A stretch of 64,000 nt of DNA from Marinobacter persicus (lineage in GTDB: Bacteria > Pseudomonadota > Gammaproteobacteria > Pseudomonadales > Oleiphilaceae). Shown here piece after piece: positions 28,694-37,668 of this stretch; position 1 is the stretch's first letter; every line of letters starts with the position of its first letter. The notes below the pieces were generated by a model. The model was not told where the DNA came from and searched no databases. It worked only from the letters and a program-made list of their open reading frames with translations. The stretch is taken from assembly GCF_900114155.1 (NCBI RefSeq), contig NZ_FOSC01000005.1, forward strand, positions 62,001-126,000. Direction: 5' to 3'. The position numbers and the translations under genes are program-made.

Positions 28694-31138
28694 ATGTCCC
28701 GCTTTAACGGCGCCGCACCGGTGCCCCGGGTACGGATTCTGAGCAATGCCAATCTGCTGGCATTCTGCAGTGGTGCAATCTTACTGTATCGGTTGACGCC
28801 GTGGCCAGCCTTCAGCGTCATGCTGTTGGCCGTTATTCTGGTCAGCGTCGCACTCTGGTACCGGCTCCGATCTTCTCCCGCAGCCTGCTTGCCGGCCTTG
28901 CTCTGCTGCCTGGCGCTGGGGCTGGCGTGGACATACTGGCAGGCGGATAACCGCTTGCAACAACGCTTGCCGGAGGCAGCACAGGGCAGGGAGCTGGCCG
29001 TATCCGGGTACCTGTGCAGTTTGCCCAGGCCGGGCAGCTTTGACAGTCTGCGCTTCAATTTCTGCGTGGAAAGCTGGCATACCGCCTTCAACAGCGACTG
29101 GCAGGCGCCGGAAACGCTGCGGCTGGCCTGGTACGGACGGGATGGCGGTGTGTTACCGGGCCAGCGCTTGCGCCTGAACGTGGTCCTGAAACGACCGCAC
29201 GGCTATCTGAACTCCGCCGGTTTCCGCTATGAAGACTGGTTGTTCCGCCACGCCATCAGGGCCACGGGCAGCATTCGCTCCGTGGCCCATGCGCCGGACG
29301 TCCGTTGTGGCTGGCATTGCCGTTACCATGCCTGGTATCGCCAGATTGCCGGGCAGGTTGAGCGCCTGTTCGGTAACGCTCGCTATTATCCGTTGGTTGC
29401 CTCGCTGTTGATAGGCAACCGCAACGGATTGACTGATGCCCACTGGCAGACCCTGCAGGCCACCGGCACCATTCACCTGGTGGCCATCTCCGGCCTGCAT
29501 TTGGGGCTGGTGGCAATGCTGGCTGCCGTGGTACTGCGCAAGACCCTGCTGTTGCTGCCCGTGGGGCACATTCAGGAACGACGGGTTCGCCAACTGGTGT
29601 TTGCCGGTCTGGTTTCCATCTGTGTGTCATACGCCTTGCTGGCCGGCTTTGGGGTGCCCACGCGCCGGGCGCTGATCATGGTGATCATTGGCGGCTGGTA
29701 TCTGTTACTGGCCCGGGAATTCAGTCCCTGGCGGCCGTTTGTGCTGGCATTGACCCTGGTGTTGCTGACAGACCCTTTCGCGCCACTGGACCAGGGGTTC
29801 TGGTTGTCGTTTGGCGCGGTGGCCATTCTGTTGCTGGCGTTTGCGGGGCGGCTGGGGCCACCCGGTTGGTTCAAGGGGCTGGTCATCGCCCAGTTGGCGA
29901 TTTTTGCCGGACTTTGGCCGATTCTGGCGCAATTCGAGCAGCAACAGCCGCTGGCTGGCATAGTGGCCAACCTGGTCGCCATTCCCTGGCTGTCCGTGGT
30001 GGTGATGCCGGTATTGCTCATCGGTGGCGTGGTGGCTGGCCTGGCGGGGAGTGCCGTGCTTGTCTGGCTGTTGCCCCTGTTTGATGGGGTGTTGGCGGTG
30101 TTATGGCGCTGGCTGGTGTTTGTCGAAACCCTTCCCTGGCCGCCGATCGCCGAACCTCACTGGGCGGTGATTGCGCTGCTGGCGGTTTGCGTGCTGGTGT
30201 TATTGCGTTTCCCTTTTCCGGGGTTCCGGCTGACCGGTGGGCTGGTTCTGTTTGCGTGGGCGATTTCGGTTGTGGTGCCCGCATCCGCGCCCGGGAATCC
30301 GGTAGTCAGTGAACCGGAGCTGGTGGTGTGGGATGTCGGCCAGGGTCTCTCCGTGATGATTCGTGCCCGGAACCGGGTGCTGGTTTACGACACGGGCCCG
30401 GGGGTGCCGGGGGTCTATTCTGCGGCCGATTCGGTGTTGATTCCCGGGCTGGCCGAAAGAGGCGTGCATCGGCTGGACCGGCTGGTGATCAGTCACGGGG
30501 ATAATGACCACGCCGGCGGTTTGCCCGAGCTGTTTGGCCGGTTCCGGGTGGGCCGGGTGACGGCCGGGGAAATCCAGGAATGGCCGGATGACTCGTACGC
30601 CGGGTTCACGGGTGGGGTTGATGCCTGCCGGCCGGGTATTGAAACGTGGGCAGGCCTGGAGCTGGGTTTCTGGCAATCGGCAGGGGAGCAGTCCGGAAAT
30701 GCGGCATCCTGTGTGGTGCAGGTGTTCCACCGGCCTTCGCAAACGCTGATCTGGCTGACCGGTGATATAACCCACGCGGTTGAACGGGAAATGCTGGAGG
30801 CCGGGGTGCACCGGTGGTTTCCCGCCAAAGCAGGCCGGCGCTGGGTGATTGCGCCGCATCATGGCAGCAAGACCTCGTCATCCCCGGAGTGGGTTAGGGC
30901 GGTGGCACCGGACCGGGTCATTTACACGGCGGGTTTCCGGCACCGATACGGTCATCCCCATGCCGATGTCACCGCCCGTTACCGTCAGGCCGGGGCTCGC
31001 GCACTGAGCACGGCGTGTTCGGGGCAGATTGTCCTGGCGTTGTCGGGTGAAGGGCCACGGGTGAGTGAGCAGCGCAGCGTTGCGCCTTTCTGGATAGCGG
31101 CAGATGGCCTGGCCCGTGATCAATGTCAGATCCCGTAA
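28694..31138 (+). CDS. comEC: ComEC/Rec2, DNA-uptake channel protein
   Basis: Inner-membrane channel that passes single-stranded DNA into the cytoplasm during natural transformation. 814 residues: N-terminal DUF4131/OB region with membrane helices (to about 215), the polytopic competence domain (about 220-520, including ATGTIHLVAISGLHLGLV) and a C-terminal metallo-beta-lactamase-like domain with SHGDNDHAGG at about 597-606 and HHGSKTSS at about 723-730. AGGAGG precedes the ATG and supports the start. All motifs look intact, so the gene is probably functional. Whether the organism is transformable cannot be told from this. Confidence 0.95.
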   Translation: MSRFNGAAPVPRVRILSNANLLAFCSGAILLYRLTPWPAFSVMLLAVILVSVALWYRLRSSPAACLPALLCCLALGLAWTYWQADNRLQQRLPEAAQGRELAVSGYLCSLPRPGSFDSLRFNFCVESWHTAFNSDWQAPETLRLAWYGRDGGVLPGQRLRLNVVLKRPHGYLNSAGFRYEDWLFRHAIRATGSIRSVAHAPDVRCGWHCRYHAWYRQIAGQVERLFGNARYYPLVASLLIGNRNGLTDAHWQTLQATGTIHLVAISGLHLGLVAMLAAVVLRKTLLLLPVGHIQERRVRQLVFAGLVSICVSYALLAGFGVPTRRALIMVIIGGWYLLLAREFSPWRPFVLALTLVLLTDPFAPLDQGFWLSFGAVAILLLAFAGRLGPPGWFKGLVIAQLAIFAGLWPILAQFEQQQPLAGIVANLVAIPWLSVVVMPVLLIGGVVAGLAGSAVLVWLLPLFDGVLAVLWRWLVFVETLPWPPIAEPHWAVIALLAVCVLVLLRFPFPGFRLTGGLVLFAWAISVVVPASAPGNPVVSEPELVVWDVGQGLSVMIRARNRVLVYDTGPGVPGVYSAADSVLIPGLAERGVHRLDRLVISHGDNDHAGGLPELFGRFRVGRVTAGEIQEWPDDSYAGFTGGVDACRPGIETWAGLELGFWQSAGEQSGNAASCVVQVFHRPSQTLIWLTGDITHAVEREMLEAGVHRWFPAKAGRRWVIAPHHGSKTSSSPEWVRAVAPDRVIYTAGFRHRYGHPHADVTARYRQAGARALSTACSGQIVLALSGEGPRVSEQRSVAPFWIAADGLARDQCQIP

Positions 31139-31211
31139 GGTTGCGGGTGTGGCTCGGTGATACAGCTATGCTAAAGTAGCGCCCGCTCGTTATTAATCAG
31201 GGAGATCAAGC

Positions 31212-31838
31212 GTGTTCGAGCTTTTGAAAGCCGGTGGCATCCTGATGGTGCCCATTGTTGCCTGTTCCGTTCTGGCTCTGGCCATTATCCTGGAGCGATT
31301 CTGGTCGTTGCGGCCGTCGAGGGTTGCCCCGCCGCAAACCGTGAATGAACTGTGGCGCTGGATCAAGAAGAAGGATCTGAACAGCAAGAAACTCAAAGCC
31401 CTGCAGGCGTCCTCGCCACTTGGTCGGGTGCTGGCGGGTGGTTTGATGAATGCCAAGCACGGCCGTGAAATCATGAAGGAAAGTATCGAGCAGGAGGCCA
31501 GCCAGGTCATTCATCAGCTTGAGCGCTTTCTCAATCCGCTCGGTACCATTGCCACCATCACCCCGCTGCTCGGTTTGCTGGGCACGGTGGTCGGCATGAT
31601 CAAGGTGTTTGCTGAAATTCAGCTGGCCGGCGTCGGTAATGCCGGCAACCTGGCGGGTGGTATCTCCGAGGCTCTGATGACCACGGCGGCCGGTCTGAGC
31701 GTGGCTATTCCGGCGCTGATTGCCCACCGCTATTTCATTCGCCGTGTGGATGAGCTGGTGGTCAACATGGAGCAGGAAGCCATCAAGCTGGTTGAAGTGG
31801 TCCACGGTGACCGCGAAATCGACGTGGAAGGAGCCTGA
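31212..31838 (+). CDS. exbB: ExbB/TolQ-family proton-channel protein
   Basis: MotA/TolQ/ExbB-family inner-membrane protein, 208 residues, three membrane segments at about 10-30, 112-135 and 155-178. The family proton-path region is TPLLGLLGTVVGMIKVF at about 117-133. A GTG start with GGAG 7 bases upstream. With exbD, 5 bases downstream, it forms a stator pair that uses proton motive force. No tonB follows, and the pair leads directly into msbA-lpxK as in P. aeruginosa, so a link to TonB is uncertain; it is distinct from the tolQR pair at 55.5 kb. Confidence 0.92.
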   Translation: MFELLKAGGILMVPIVACSVLALAIILERFWSLRPSRVAPPQTVNELWRWIKKKDLNSKKLKALQASSPLGRVLAGGLMNAKHGREIMKESIEQEASQVIHQLERFLNPLGTIATITPLLGLLGTVVGMIKVFAEIQLAGVGNAGNLAGGISEALMTTAAGLSVAIPALIAHRYFIRRVDELVVNMEQEAIKLVEVVHGDREIDVEGA

Positions 31839-31843
31839 ACGTC

Positions 31844-32269
31844 GTGAAGTTCAAACGCCAGAGAAGCAAGGAGGTCGGGGTCGACCTGACGCCACTGATT
31901 GACGTGGTCTTCCTGCTGCTGATCTTTTTCATGGTGTCCACCACATTTACCCGGGAAAGTCATCTGCAGGTGGAGCTGCCCGAGGCCAATGGCGAGCCGG
32001 CCACGCCTGCCGAAGTACAGCAGATTGATGTGGTGATCAACGCCGATGGCCAGTACATCCTGAACGACAGGACGCTGGTCAATAACCGCCGCGAGACCCT
32101 GGAGCGGGGTGTCCGGGAACTGTCGGAAGGTGATAATACCTTGCCCTTCATTATTACCGCAGACGCCCGTACCCCCCACGAGTTCGTTGTCCGTGCCATG
32201 GATGTCGCCGGCCGCCTCGGGTTCGCAAAACTGAGCATAACCACCGAACGAGAGGCTGAAAGCCAGTGA
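31844..32269 (+). CDS. exbD: ExbD/TolR-family protein
   Basis: 141-residue partner of the preceding ExbB. A short cytoplasmic N-terminus (KFKRQRSKEVGVDLTPLID) leads into one membrane helix at about 22-42 that contains the proton-carrying aspartate in TPLIDVVFLLLIFF. A periplasmic domain follows. The GTG start is 5 bases after the exbB stop, and the stop overlaps the msbA ATG (TGATG). Confidence 0.93.
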   Translation: MKFKRQRSKEVGVDLTPLIDVVFLLLIFFMVSTTFTRESHLQVELPEANGEPATPAEVQQIDVVINADGQYILNDRTLVNNRRETLERGVRELSEGDNTLPFIITADARTPHEFVVRAMDVAGRLGFAKLSITTEREAESQ

Positions 32270-34038
32270 TGAATACAAGGCCGGAGCCGCTGCAGGCACC
32301 GCCAACCACCGGTTGGGCCACCTACAAACGCCTGCTTCGGTACGTGAAGCCGTTCTGGCTGGCGTTTGCCCTGGCTATATTTGGCAATGTGGTCTATGCC
32401 GCCGCATCCACCGGCATGGCGGCAGCAATGGAGTATGTCATTGCAGCCATCGAAAACCCGACCGATGAAAACCGTGTGCTGCTGACCAGCATGATTGTGG
32501 GTGTGTTCGCCATGCGTGGCGTTGGCACTTTTTTCAGTCAGTACTTCATCAGCTACGTGGGCCGTAACGTGATTAACGCCCTGCGTAACGACGTGTTCGA
32601 CCGCTTGATGACCCTCCCATCCCGGTACTTCGACGACAACGCAGCCGGCCGGCTGGTTTCCAAGCTTACCTTCAACGTGGAGCAGGTGGCGGAGGCCACC
32701 ACCAACGCGGTGACCATCACCCTGCGGGAAGGCCTCACCATCGTCGGCCTGCTCGGTTTCATGATCTACACCAACTGGAAACTGACCCTGGTGTTTCTCG
32801 TGGTCGGGCCGATCATCGGCCTGGTGGTGAATTACGCCAGCAAGCGATTCCGCAGGATCAGCCAGCGCATCCAGGGCTCCATGGGTGATATCACCCATGT
32901 GGCCTCCGAATCCATCAGTGGCTACCGGGTGGTACGAACCTTTGGTGGTGAGGACTATGAGCGCGCCCGTTTCCGGGACGTCAGTGCCCGCAATCTCAAG
33001 CAAAGCCTGAAAATGGCCTCTACCCAGGCCATCAGCGTGCCGGTCATCCAGGTGCTGGTCGCGTTTGCCATTGCGACGCTGGTCTGGACCATGCTGTCGC
33101 CGGAAATCCGTGGCGAAATGTCCACCGGCCAGCTGGTGGCCTTTATTACCGCTGCTGCCACCATGGCCAAGCCGATCCGGCAGATTACCTCGGTGCATTC
33201 CAAGATCCAGAAAGGGGTGGCGGCTGCCTACGATGTGTTTGAGACCATGGACGAGGAGCCGGAGCACGACAAAGGCACCTACGCACCGGAGCGGGTTGAG
33301 GGGCACATCGAGTTTGATCACATGGCGTTTCGTTACCGGGATCAGCTCGACAACGTGCTTGAAGACATCTCACTGGAGATTCCCGCTGGCCAGAGTGTCG
33401 CGCTGGTGGGTCGTTCGGGCAGCGGCAAATCCACGATGGTGAGCCTGTTGCCCCGTTTCTATGAATTCACCGACGGTGATATCCGCATTGATGGTCATTC
33501 ACTGAAGGAATATTCCCTGGCGGCATTGCGGGCTCAGATTGCCCTGGTCAACCAGAACGTGGTGCTGTTCAACGACACCATTGCCGCCAACATTGCCTAC
33601 GGTGCTTTGCGCCACTGTACTCGCGAAGAGATTCGCGAGGCGGCGGAGAAAGCCCACGCCCTGGAATTTATCGAGCGCATGCCCGACGGCATGGATACCC
33701 TGATTGGCGATAACGGCCTGATGCTTTCCGGCGGACAGCGCCAGCGCCTGGCCATTGCCCGGGCGATTCTCAAAGACGCGCCGGTACTTATCCTTGATGA
33801 AGCCACCTCGGCGCTGGATACCGAGTCTGAGCGCCATATCCAGGAAGCTCTGGAAACGGTGATGAAAGGGCGTACCACACTGGTGATCGCCCACCGGTTA
33901 TCAACCATCGAGAAAGCTGACCGCATATTGGTCATGGATAATGGCCGGATTGTTGAGTCCGGTACCCACGATGAGCTTCTGGCCAAAGACGGTGCTTACG
34001 CCCAGTTACACCAGATCCAGTTCAGTGAGCATGCATGA
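32269..34038 (+). CDS. msbA: MsbA, lipid A-core flippase
   Basis: Homodimeric ABC exporter that flips lipid A-core across the inner membrane. 589 residues: six-helix membrane domain to about 330, then an ATPase domain with Walker A GRSGSGKSTMVS at about 383-394, signature MLSGGQRQRLAIARAI at about 486-501 and Walker B VLILDEATSALD. The ATG at 32269 overlaps the exbD stop; the in-frame GTG just before is less likely. The 3' end overlaps lpxK by 4 bases, giving the classical msbA-lpxK pair. Confidence 0.96.
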   Translation: MNTRPEPLQAPPTTGWATYKRLLRYVKPFWLAFALAIFGNVVYAAASTGMAAAMEYVIAAIENPTDENRVLLTSMIVGVFAMRGVGTFFSQYFISYVGRNVINALRNDVFDRLMTLPSRYFDDNAAGRLVSKLTFNVEQVAEATTNAVTITLREGLTIVGLLGFMIYTNWKLTLVFLVVGPIIGLVVNYASKRFRRISQRIQGSMGDITHVASESISGYRVVRTFGGEDYERARFRDVSARNLKQSLKMASTQAISVPVIQVLVAFAIATLVWTMLSPEIRGEMSTGQLVAFITAAATMAKPIRQITSVHSKIQKGVAAAYDVFETMDEEPEHDKGTYAPERVEGHIEFDHMAFRYRDQLDNVLEDISLEIPAGQSVALVGRSGSGKSTMVSLLPRFYEFTDGDIRIDGHSLKEYSLAALRAQIALVNQNVVLFNDTIAANIAYGALRHCTREEIREAAEKAHALEFIERMPDGMDTLIGDNGLMLSGGQRQRLAIARAILKDAPVLILDEATSALDTESERHIQEALETVMKGRTTLVIAHRLSTIEKADRILVMDNGRIVESGTHDELLAKDGAYAQLHQIQFSEHA

Positions 34039-35075
34039 GTAAGGACCTGGTTGAAACGCTTTGGTACGGCAAGCGCCGGCCTTTGTGGCCGCTGACACCA
34101 CTGGCCTGGCTTTACCGTGCGGTGGCGGAAACAAAGCGCAAAAAAACAAGCGTGGATGGCACCGAAGAACTGGCCTTGCCGGTGGTGGTGGTGGGCAACA
34201 TTACCGCCGGTGGCACCGGTAAATCGCCTCTGACCGCCCGCCTGGTGCAGTTGATGAAAAGCCGGGGCTGGCACCCGGTGATACTCAGCCGCGGTTACGG
34301 CGGCAAAAGCGACACCTACCCCCTGGAAGTTGTGGATAGCACGCCTGCGGGCGTTTGCGGCGATGAGCCACTGATGCTGGCGCGAGCCACTGGTTGCCCG
34401 GTGGTGGTGGACCCGGACCGTTTGCGGGGCGCCCGGTACGCTATTGACCGGCAACTGGGTGACGTACTGATTTGTGATGATGGGCTGCAGCACTACCGGC
34501 TGCCCCGGGATATTGAGCTGGCGGTCTTTGATGCCCGGCGGGGCGTTGGCAACGGTGCACTGATTCCTGTTGGCCCGTTAAGAGAACCGGTTGGGCGGAT
34601 AGCAAACGTCGATTTTGTTGTCGTTAACGGACTGTCGTCCTCGGGTAGCGAACCGGCTCCGCAAGCCTATGCCGGCGTCACGCATGGTGACGTGCACGGC
34701 ATGACACTCAGGCCCGCCGCTCTGGTCAACCTCACTACCGGTGAAACGCGGCCACCCGAGGCATTGGAAAACCGGGGCGTTCGGGCGGTCGCCGGTATCG
34801 GTAACCCAGGCCGGTTTTTCGATACACTGCGCGCGCTTGGTGCCCGGGTCACGGAAAGACCCTTTCCGGACCACCACCATTTCCGCCCCGAGGATCTGGG
34901 CTTTCATCGCGGTGAATGGCTGGTGATGACCGCCAAGGATGCGGTTAAATGCCGGGGGATTGCTCCGGACAACGCCTGGATGTTGACGGTGGAGGCCGAA
35001 TTGTCGGAATCTTTTGAACGACGCTTCCTGGAACGGCTGGCGGCGTGTGCGCCTGCCAGCGGATCACCAGACTGA
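34035..35075 (+). CDS. lpxK: Tetraacyldisaccharide 4'-kinase
   Basis: Phosphorylates the 4' position of the lipid A disaccharide at the inner membrane. The N-terminal membrane-association helix ([15 protein letters not shown]) precedes the P-loop [17 protein letters not shown] at about 56-72. [14 protein letters not shown] at about 146-159 holds the acidic catalytic residues. 346 residues is slightly longer than E. coli (328). Coupled to msbA by an ATGA overlap and followed by the Trm112-like gene and kdsB. Confidence 0.95.
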   Translation: MSKDLVETLWYGKRRPLWPLTPLAWLYRAVAETKRKKTSVDGTEELALPVVVVGNITAGGTGKSPLTARLVQLMKSRGWHPVILSRGYGGKSDTYPLEVVDSTPAGVCGDEPLMLARATGCPVVVDPDRLRGARYAIDRQLGDVLICDDGLQHYRLPRDIELAVFDARRGVGNGALIPVGPLREPVGRIANVDFVVVNGLSSSGSEPAPQAYAGVTHGDVHGMTLRPAALVNLTTGETRPPEALENRGVRAVAGIGNPGRFFDTLRALGARVTERPFPDHHHFRPEDLGFHRGEWLVMTAKDAVKCRGIAPDNAWMLTVEAELSESFERRFLERLAACAPASGSPD

Positions 35076-35098
35076 TTATCAGACACAGAGACATGATC

Positions 35099-35287
35099 AT
35101 GGATAAAAAACTGTTAGCCATGCTGGCCTGCCCGGTGTGCAAGGGCGAGCTCAAACTGACCGAGGATCGCAGCGAACTGATCTGTTACCAGGATGCCATG
35201 GCGTTCCCGATTCGCGAGGGCATTCCGGTTATGTTGTCGAGTGAGGCCAGAACCCTCAGCACCGACGAACGCCTGGACAAACACTGA
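35099..35287 (+). CDS. Trm112/YcaR-family small protein
   Basis: 62 residues, [20 protein letters not shown], with one CPxCxG motif at about 11-16. YcaR-like proteins lie between lpxK and kdsB in many Proteobacteria, as here. They resemble the Trm112 zinc-finger cofactor of methyltransferases but a bacterial role is not established. Two ATGs are possible (35093 and 35099); the second matches the family N-terminus. Only one cysteine pair is visible, so a full zinc site would need dimerisation or is absent. Confidence 0.9.
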   Translation: MDKKLLAMLACPVCKGELKLTEDRSELICYQDAMAFPIREGIPVMLSSEARTLSTDERLDKH

Positions 35288-35309
35288 CCGCGCACGGGTG
35301 CAAGCAGAT

Positions 35310-36095
35310 ATGTCGTTTACCGTTGTTATTCCCGCCCGTTACGCGTCCAGCCGTTTGCCGGGCAAGCCGCTGGCCGATATTGCCGGCAAGCCCATGATCC
35401 AGCATGTGTGTGAGAGGGCAGAAGAAAGCCGCGCCCAGCGGGTTGTTGTGGCCACCGATGATGCCCGTATTGAGCAGGCCTGCCGGGGCTTCGGGGCCGA
35501 AGTGGTGATGACGTCACCGTACCATGCCAGTGGCACCGACCGGCTGGAAGAGGTCGCCCGCAAGCTGGACCTTGAGCCGGACCACCGGGTGGTCAATGTT
35601 CAGGGAGACGAGCCAATGATTGCCCCGGCCCTGATAAACCAGGTGGCCGATAATCTGGAGCAATACCCGGATGCCTCGATTGCCACTTTGTGTGAGCGCC
35701 TGCACGACGTACACCAGGTATTCAACCCGAACGTGGTGAAGGTGGTGTGTGATGCCCGGGGCATGGCCCATTATTTCAGCCGCTCCCCGATTCCCTGGGC
35801 GCGGGACTTCTGGCCGGAAGGTGCACACCCGGATGAGCTGGACCTGCCCGACAACATTGGCTATTTCCGCCACATTGGCATCTATGGCTACCGGGCCAGT
35901 GTGCTAAGCGAGTTTGTCCAGTGGCCACCGGCGCCCACCGAGCGCATTGAGTCCCTGGAACAGTTGCGGGCGCTGTACAACGGCGCGCTGATTCACGTGG
36001 ATATTGCCGACCAGCCGCCTGCCCCGGGTGTTGATACCGAGGCGGATCTGGAGCGGGTTCGTGCCCTGTTGGGCGAGGGAGGTCAGCATGGCTGA
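35310..36095 (+). CDS. kdsB: CMP-KDO synthetase
   Basis: Activates 3-deoxy-manno-octulosonate (Kdo) with CTP for LPS core. The nucleotidyltransferase fold starts [19 protein letters not shown] at 3-21. NVQGDEPMI at about 95-103 holds the metal-binding aspartate, and [14 protein letters not shown] follows at about 180-193. 261 residues against 248 in E. coli. The ATG at 35310 is chosen because the family starts there; the frame is open upstream through the preceding gene. Its last 8 bases overlap the phosphatase gene. Confidence 0.96.
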   Translation: MSFTVVIPARYASSRLPGKPLADIAGKPMIQHVCERAEESRAQRVVVATDDARIEQACRGFGAEVVMTSPYHASGTDRLEEVARKLDLEPDHRVVNVQGDEPMIAPALINQVADNLEQYPDASIATLCERLHDVHQVFNPNVVKVVCDARGMAHYFSRSPIPWARDFWPEGAHPDELDLPDNIGYFRHIGIYGYRASVLSEFVQWPPAPTERIESLEQLRALYNGALIHVDIADQPPAPGVDTEADLERVRALLGEGGQHG

Positions 36096-36570
36096 CGGCA
36101 AGATCGGGGTTCTGTTCGTTTGCCTGGGCAATATTTGCCGATCGCCCAGTGCCGAGGGCGTGTTCCGTCAGCTGGCGGAGCAGGCGGGATTGCTTGAGGC
36201 GCTGGAGATAGATTCCTGTGGCACCGGCGGCTGGCACGTCGGCAAGCAGCCAGACAGTCGCGCGATGGCCGCGGCCGCCCGCCGCGGGATCGACTTGAGC
36301 GGGTTGCGCGCACGTCAGTTCGAACCGGCAGACCTGGACCGCTTCGATTATATTGTCACCATGGACCGGGCCAACCTGGCAGATGTCCGGGATGTCTGGC
36401 GGCAGAATGGCGGCACCGAACCGCGCCTGTTTCTGGAATTTGGCCGGGCGGGTGCCGGGGAAGTGCCGGACCCGTACTACGGCGGTGAAGACGGTTTCGA
36501 GCAGGTACTGGATCTGATTCAGGATGCCAGCGAAGGGCTGCTCCGGGACATTCGGGAGCGCCTGGCTTGA
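36088..36570 (+). CDS. Low-molecular-weight protein-tyrosine phosphatase
   Basis: 160-residue cysteine phosphatase. The P-loop C12-LGNIC-R18-S19 is at the N-terminus, and the general-acid aspartate is in VPDPYYGG at about 128-135. GAGGGAGG precedes the ATG. It is embedded between kdsB and murB with overlaps on both sides (8 and 4 bases), so it is transcribed with LPS and peptidoglycan genes. In relatives such phosphatases dephosphorylate tyrosine kinases of exopolysaccharide export, but no kinase is present here, so the substrate is open. Confidence 0.93.
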   Translation: MADGKIGVLFVCLGNICRSPSAEGVFRQLAEQAGLLEALEIDSCGTGGWHVGKQPDSRAMAAAARRGIDLSGLRARQFEPADLDRFDYIVTMDRANLADVRDVWRQNGGTEPRLFLEFGRAGAGEVPDPYYGGEDGFEQVLDLIQDASEGLLRDIRERLA

Positions 36571-37613
36571 CTGCCCCGGCCACACAGTGGGCTCCCCGTG
36601 AACAGGCAGACCTGACGGCGCTCAACACCCTGGCGGTTCCAGCCAGGGCCCGCTACCTGGCCGATGTCCGGTCCGTGGATGAGCTGCAGCAGGCGCTGGA
36701 CTGGGCGGCCGAGCACCAACTGCCCCTGCAGCTTCTGGGCGGTGGCAGCAATCTGGTCTTTGCCGGTGATTTTCCAGGCCTGGTGATACACATTGCGCTG
36801 CGTGGTCGCAGGCTGGAACCGTTGGATGACAACAGCGCGGAACTGGTTCTTCAGGCCGGTGAAAACTGGCACGAAGCGGTGCTGTTTGCCGCCCGCGCCG
36901 GTTATCGCGGTATCGAGAACCTGGCGCTGATTCCCGGCACCGCTGGTGCCGCGCCGGTACAGAATATTGGCGCCTACGGTGTCGAGCTGTGCGATACCCT
37001 GGTGTCAGTCACCGCCCTTGATCGCCGGCAAGGCCGGGTGGTGGTGCTGGATGCCGACGACTGTTGCTTCGGCTACCGAGACAGCCTGTTCAAACACCAA
37101 CCGGGGCGATACATCATCCTGGAAATCCGTTTGCGGTTGTCACGCTGTGCGCCATTCAAGCTTGGCTATGGTGATTTGCAGCAGACCCTGGGCGTGACTG
37201 GTGATGATGGCGGCCTGACCCCCCTGCAGGTTGCCCAGGCTGTTATGTCCGTGCGCCAGCAAAAGCTGCCGGACCCATCAAACTTGCCCAATGCGGGCAG
37301 CTTTTTCAAAAATCCGGTGGTGCCCCTTGAGCAATACCGACAATTGCGCGAGCGTTTTTCGGAGCTGGTTTCCTATCCGGTCGAAGGTGGGGTGAAGCTG
37401 GCCGCCGGCTGGCTGATTGATCAGGCTGGCTGGAAGGGCTTTCGCAACGAGAAGGTTGGGGTGCATGACCGCCAGGCACTGGTACTGGTGAATCACGGTA
37501 GCGGCTCGGGAGCGGATATTCTGGCCCTGGCTGAGCAGGTGCAGGCGTCGGTGCTGGAGAAATTCGGAGTGGCGCTGGAGATGGAGCCCGGCATTGTAGG
37601 TGCCCGGGCGTAA
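36567..37613 (+). CDS. murB: UDP-N-acetylenolpyruvoylglucosamine reductase
   Basis: FAD-dependent enzyme making UDP-MurNAc, a committed step of peptidoglycan synthesis. FAD-binding GGGSNLVFAGDFPG at about 53-66, then ENLALIPGTAGAAPVQNIGA, GYRDSLFK (type I loop) and the catalytic serine in NAGSFFKNP. No ATG precedes the conserved N-terminus, so the TTG at 36567 is used; it overlaps the phosphatase stop as TTGA, implying translational coupling. 348 residues compares with 342 in E. coli. A strong terminator follows 12 bases on. Confidence 0.95.
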   Translation: MTAPATQWAPREQADLTALNTLAVPARARYLADVRSVDELQQALDWAAEHQLPLQLLGGGSNLVFAGDFPGLVIHIALRGRRLEPLDDNSAELVLQAGENWHEAVLFAARAGYRGIENLALIPGTAGAAPVQNIGAYGVELCDTLVSVTALDRRQGRVVVLDADDCCFGYRDSLFKHQPGRYIILEIRLRLSRCAPFKLGYGDLQQTLGVTGDDGGLTPLQVAQAVMSVRQQKLPDPSNLPNAGSFFKNPVVPLEQYRQLRERFSELVSYPVEGGVKLAAGWLIDQAGWKGFRNEKVGVHDRQALVLVNHGSGSGADILALAEQVQASVLEKFGVALEMEPGIVGARA

Positions 37614-37625
37614 AACCATTCAGCG

Positions 37626-37658
37626 ACAGCCATCCCGTTCAGTGCCCGGGATGGCTGT
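37626..37658. terminator. Hairpin between convergent murB and proS
   Basis: A 12-base-pair stem (37626-37637 against 37647-37658, core CAGCCATCCCG) with a 9-base loop lies between the two stop codons. The T-tract after it is poor (TTGGTTACCCTTT), so it may end transcription less efficiently or act with Rho. Confidence 0.7.
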
Positions 37659-37668
37659 TGGTTACCCT

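Noticed and set aside
31212..32269. Calling the exbBD pair a second tolQR
   Set aside because: No tolA, tolB or pal follows and the position before msbA-lpxK fits the ExbBD-type pair of pseudomonads; the true tolQR is at 55.5-56.7 kb.
31960..33321. A 453-residue open frame opposite exbD and msbA
   Set aside because: Shadow of msbA; no supporting motif or ribosome site.
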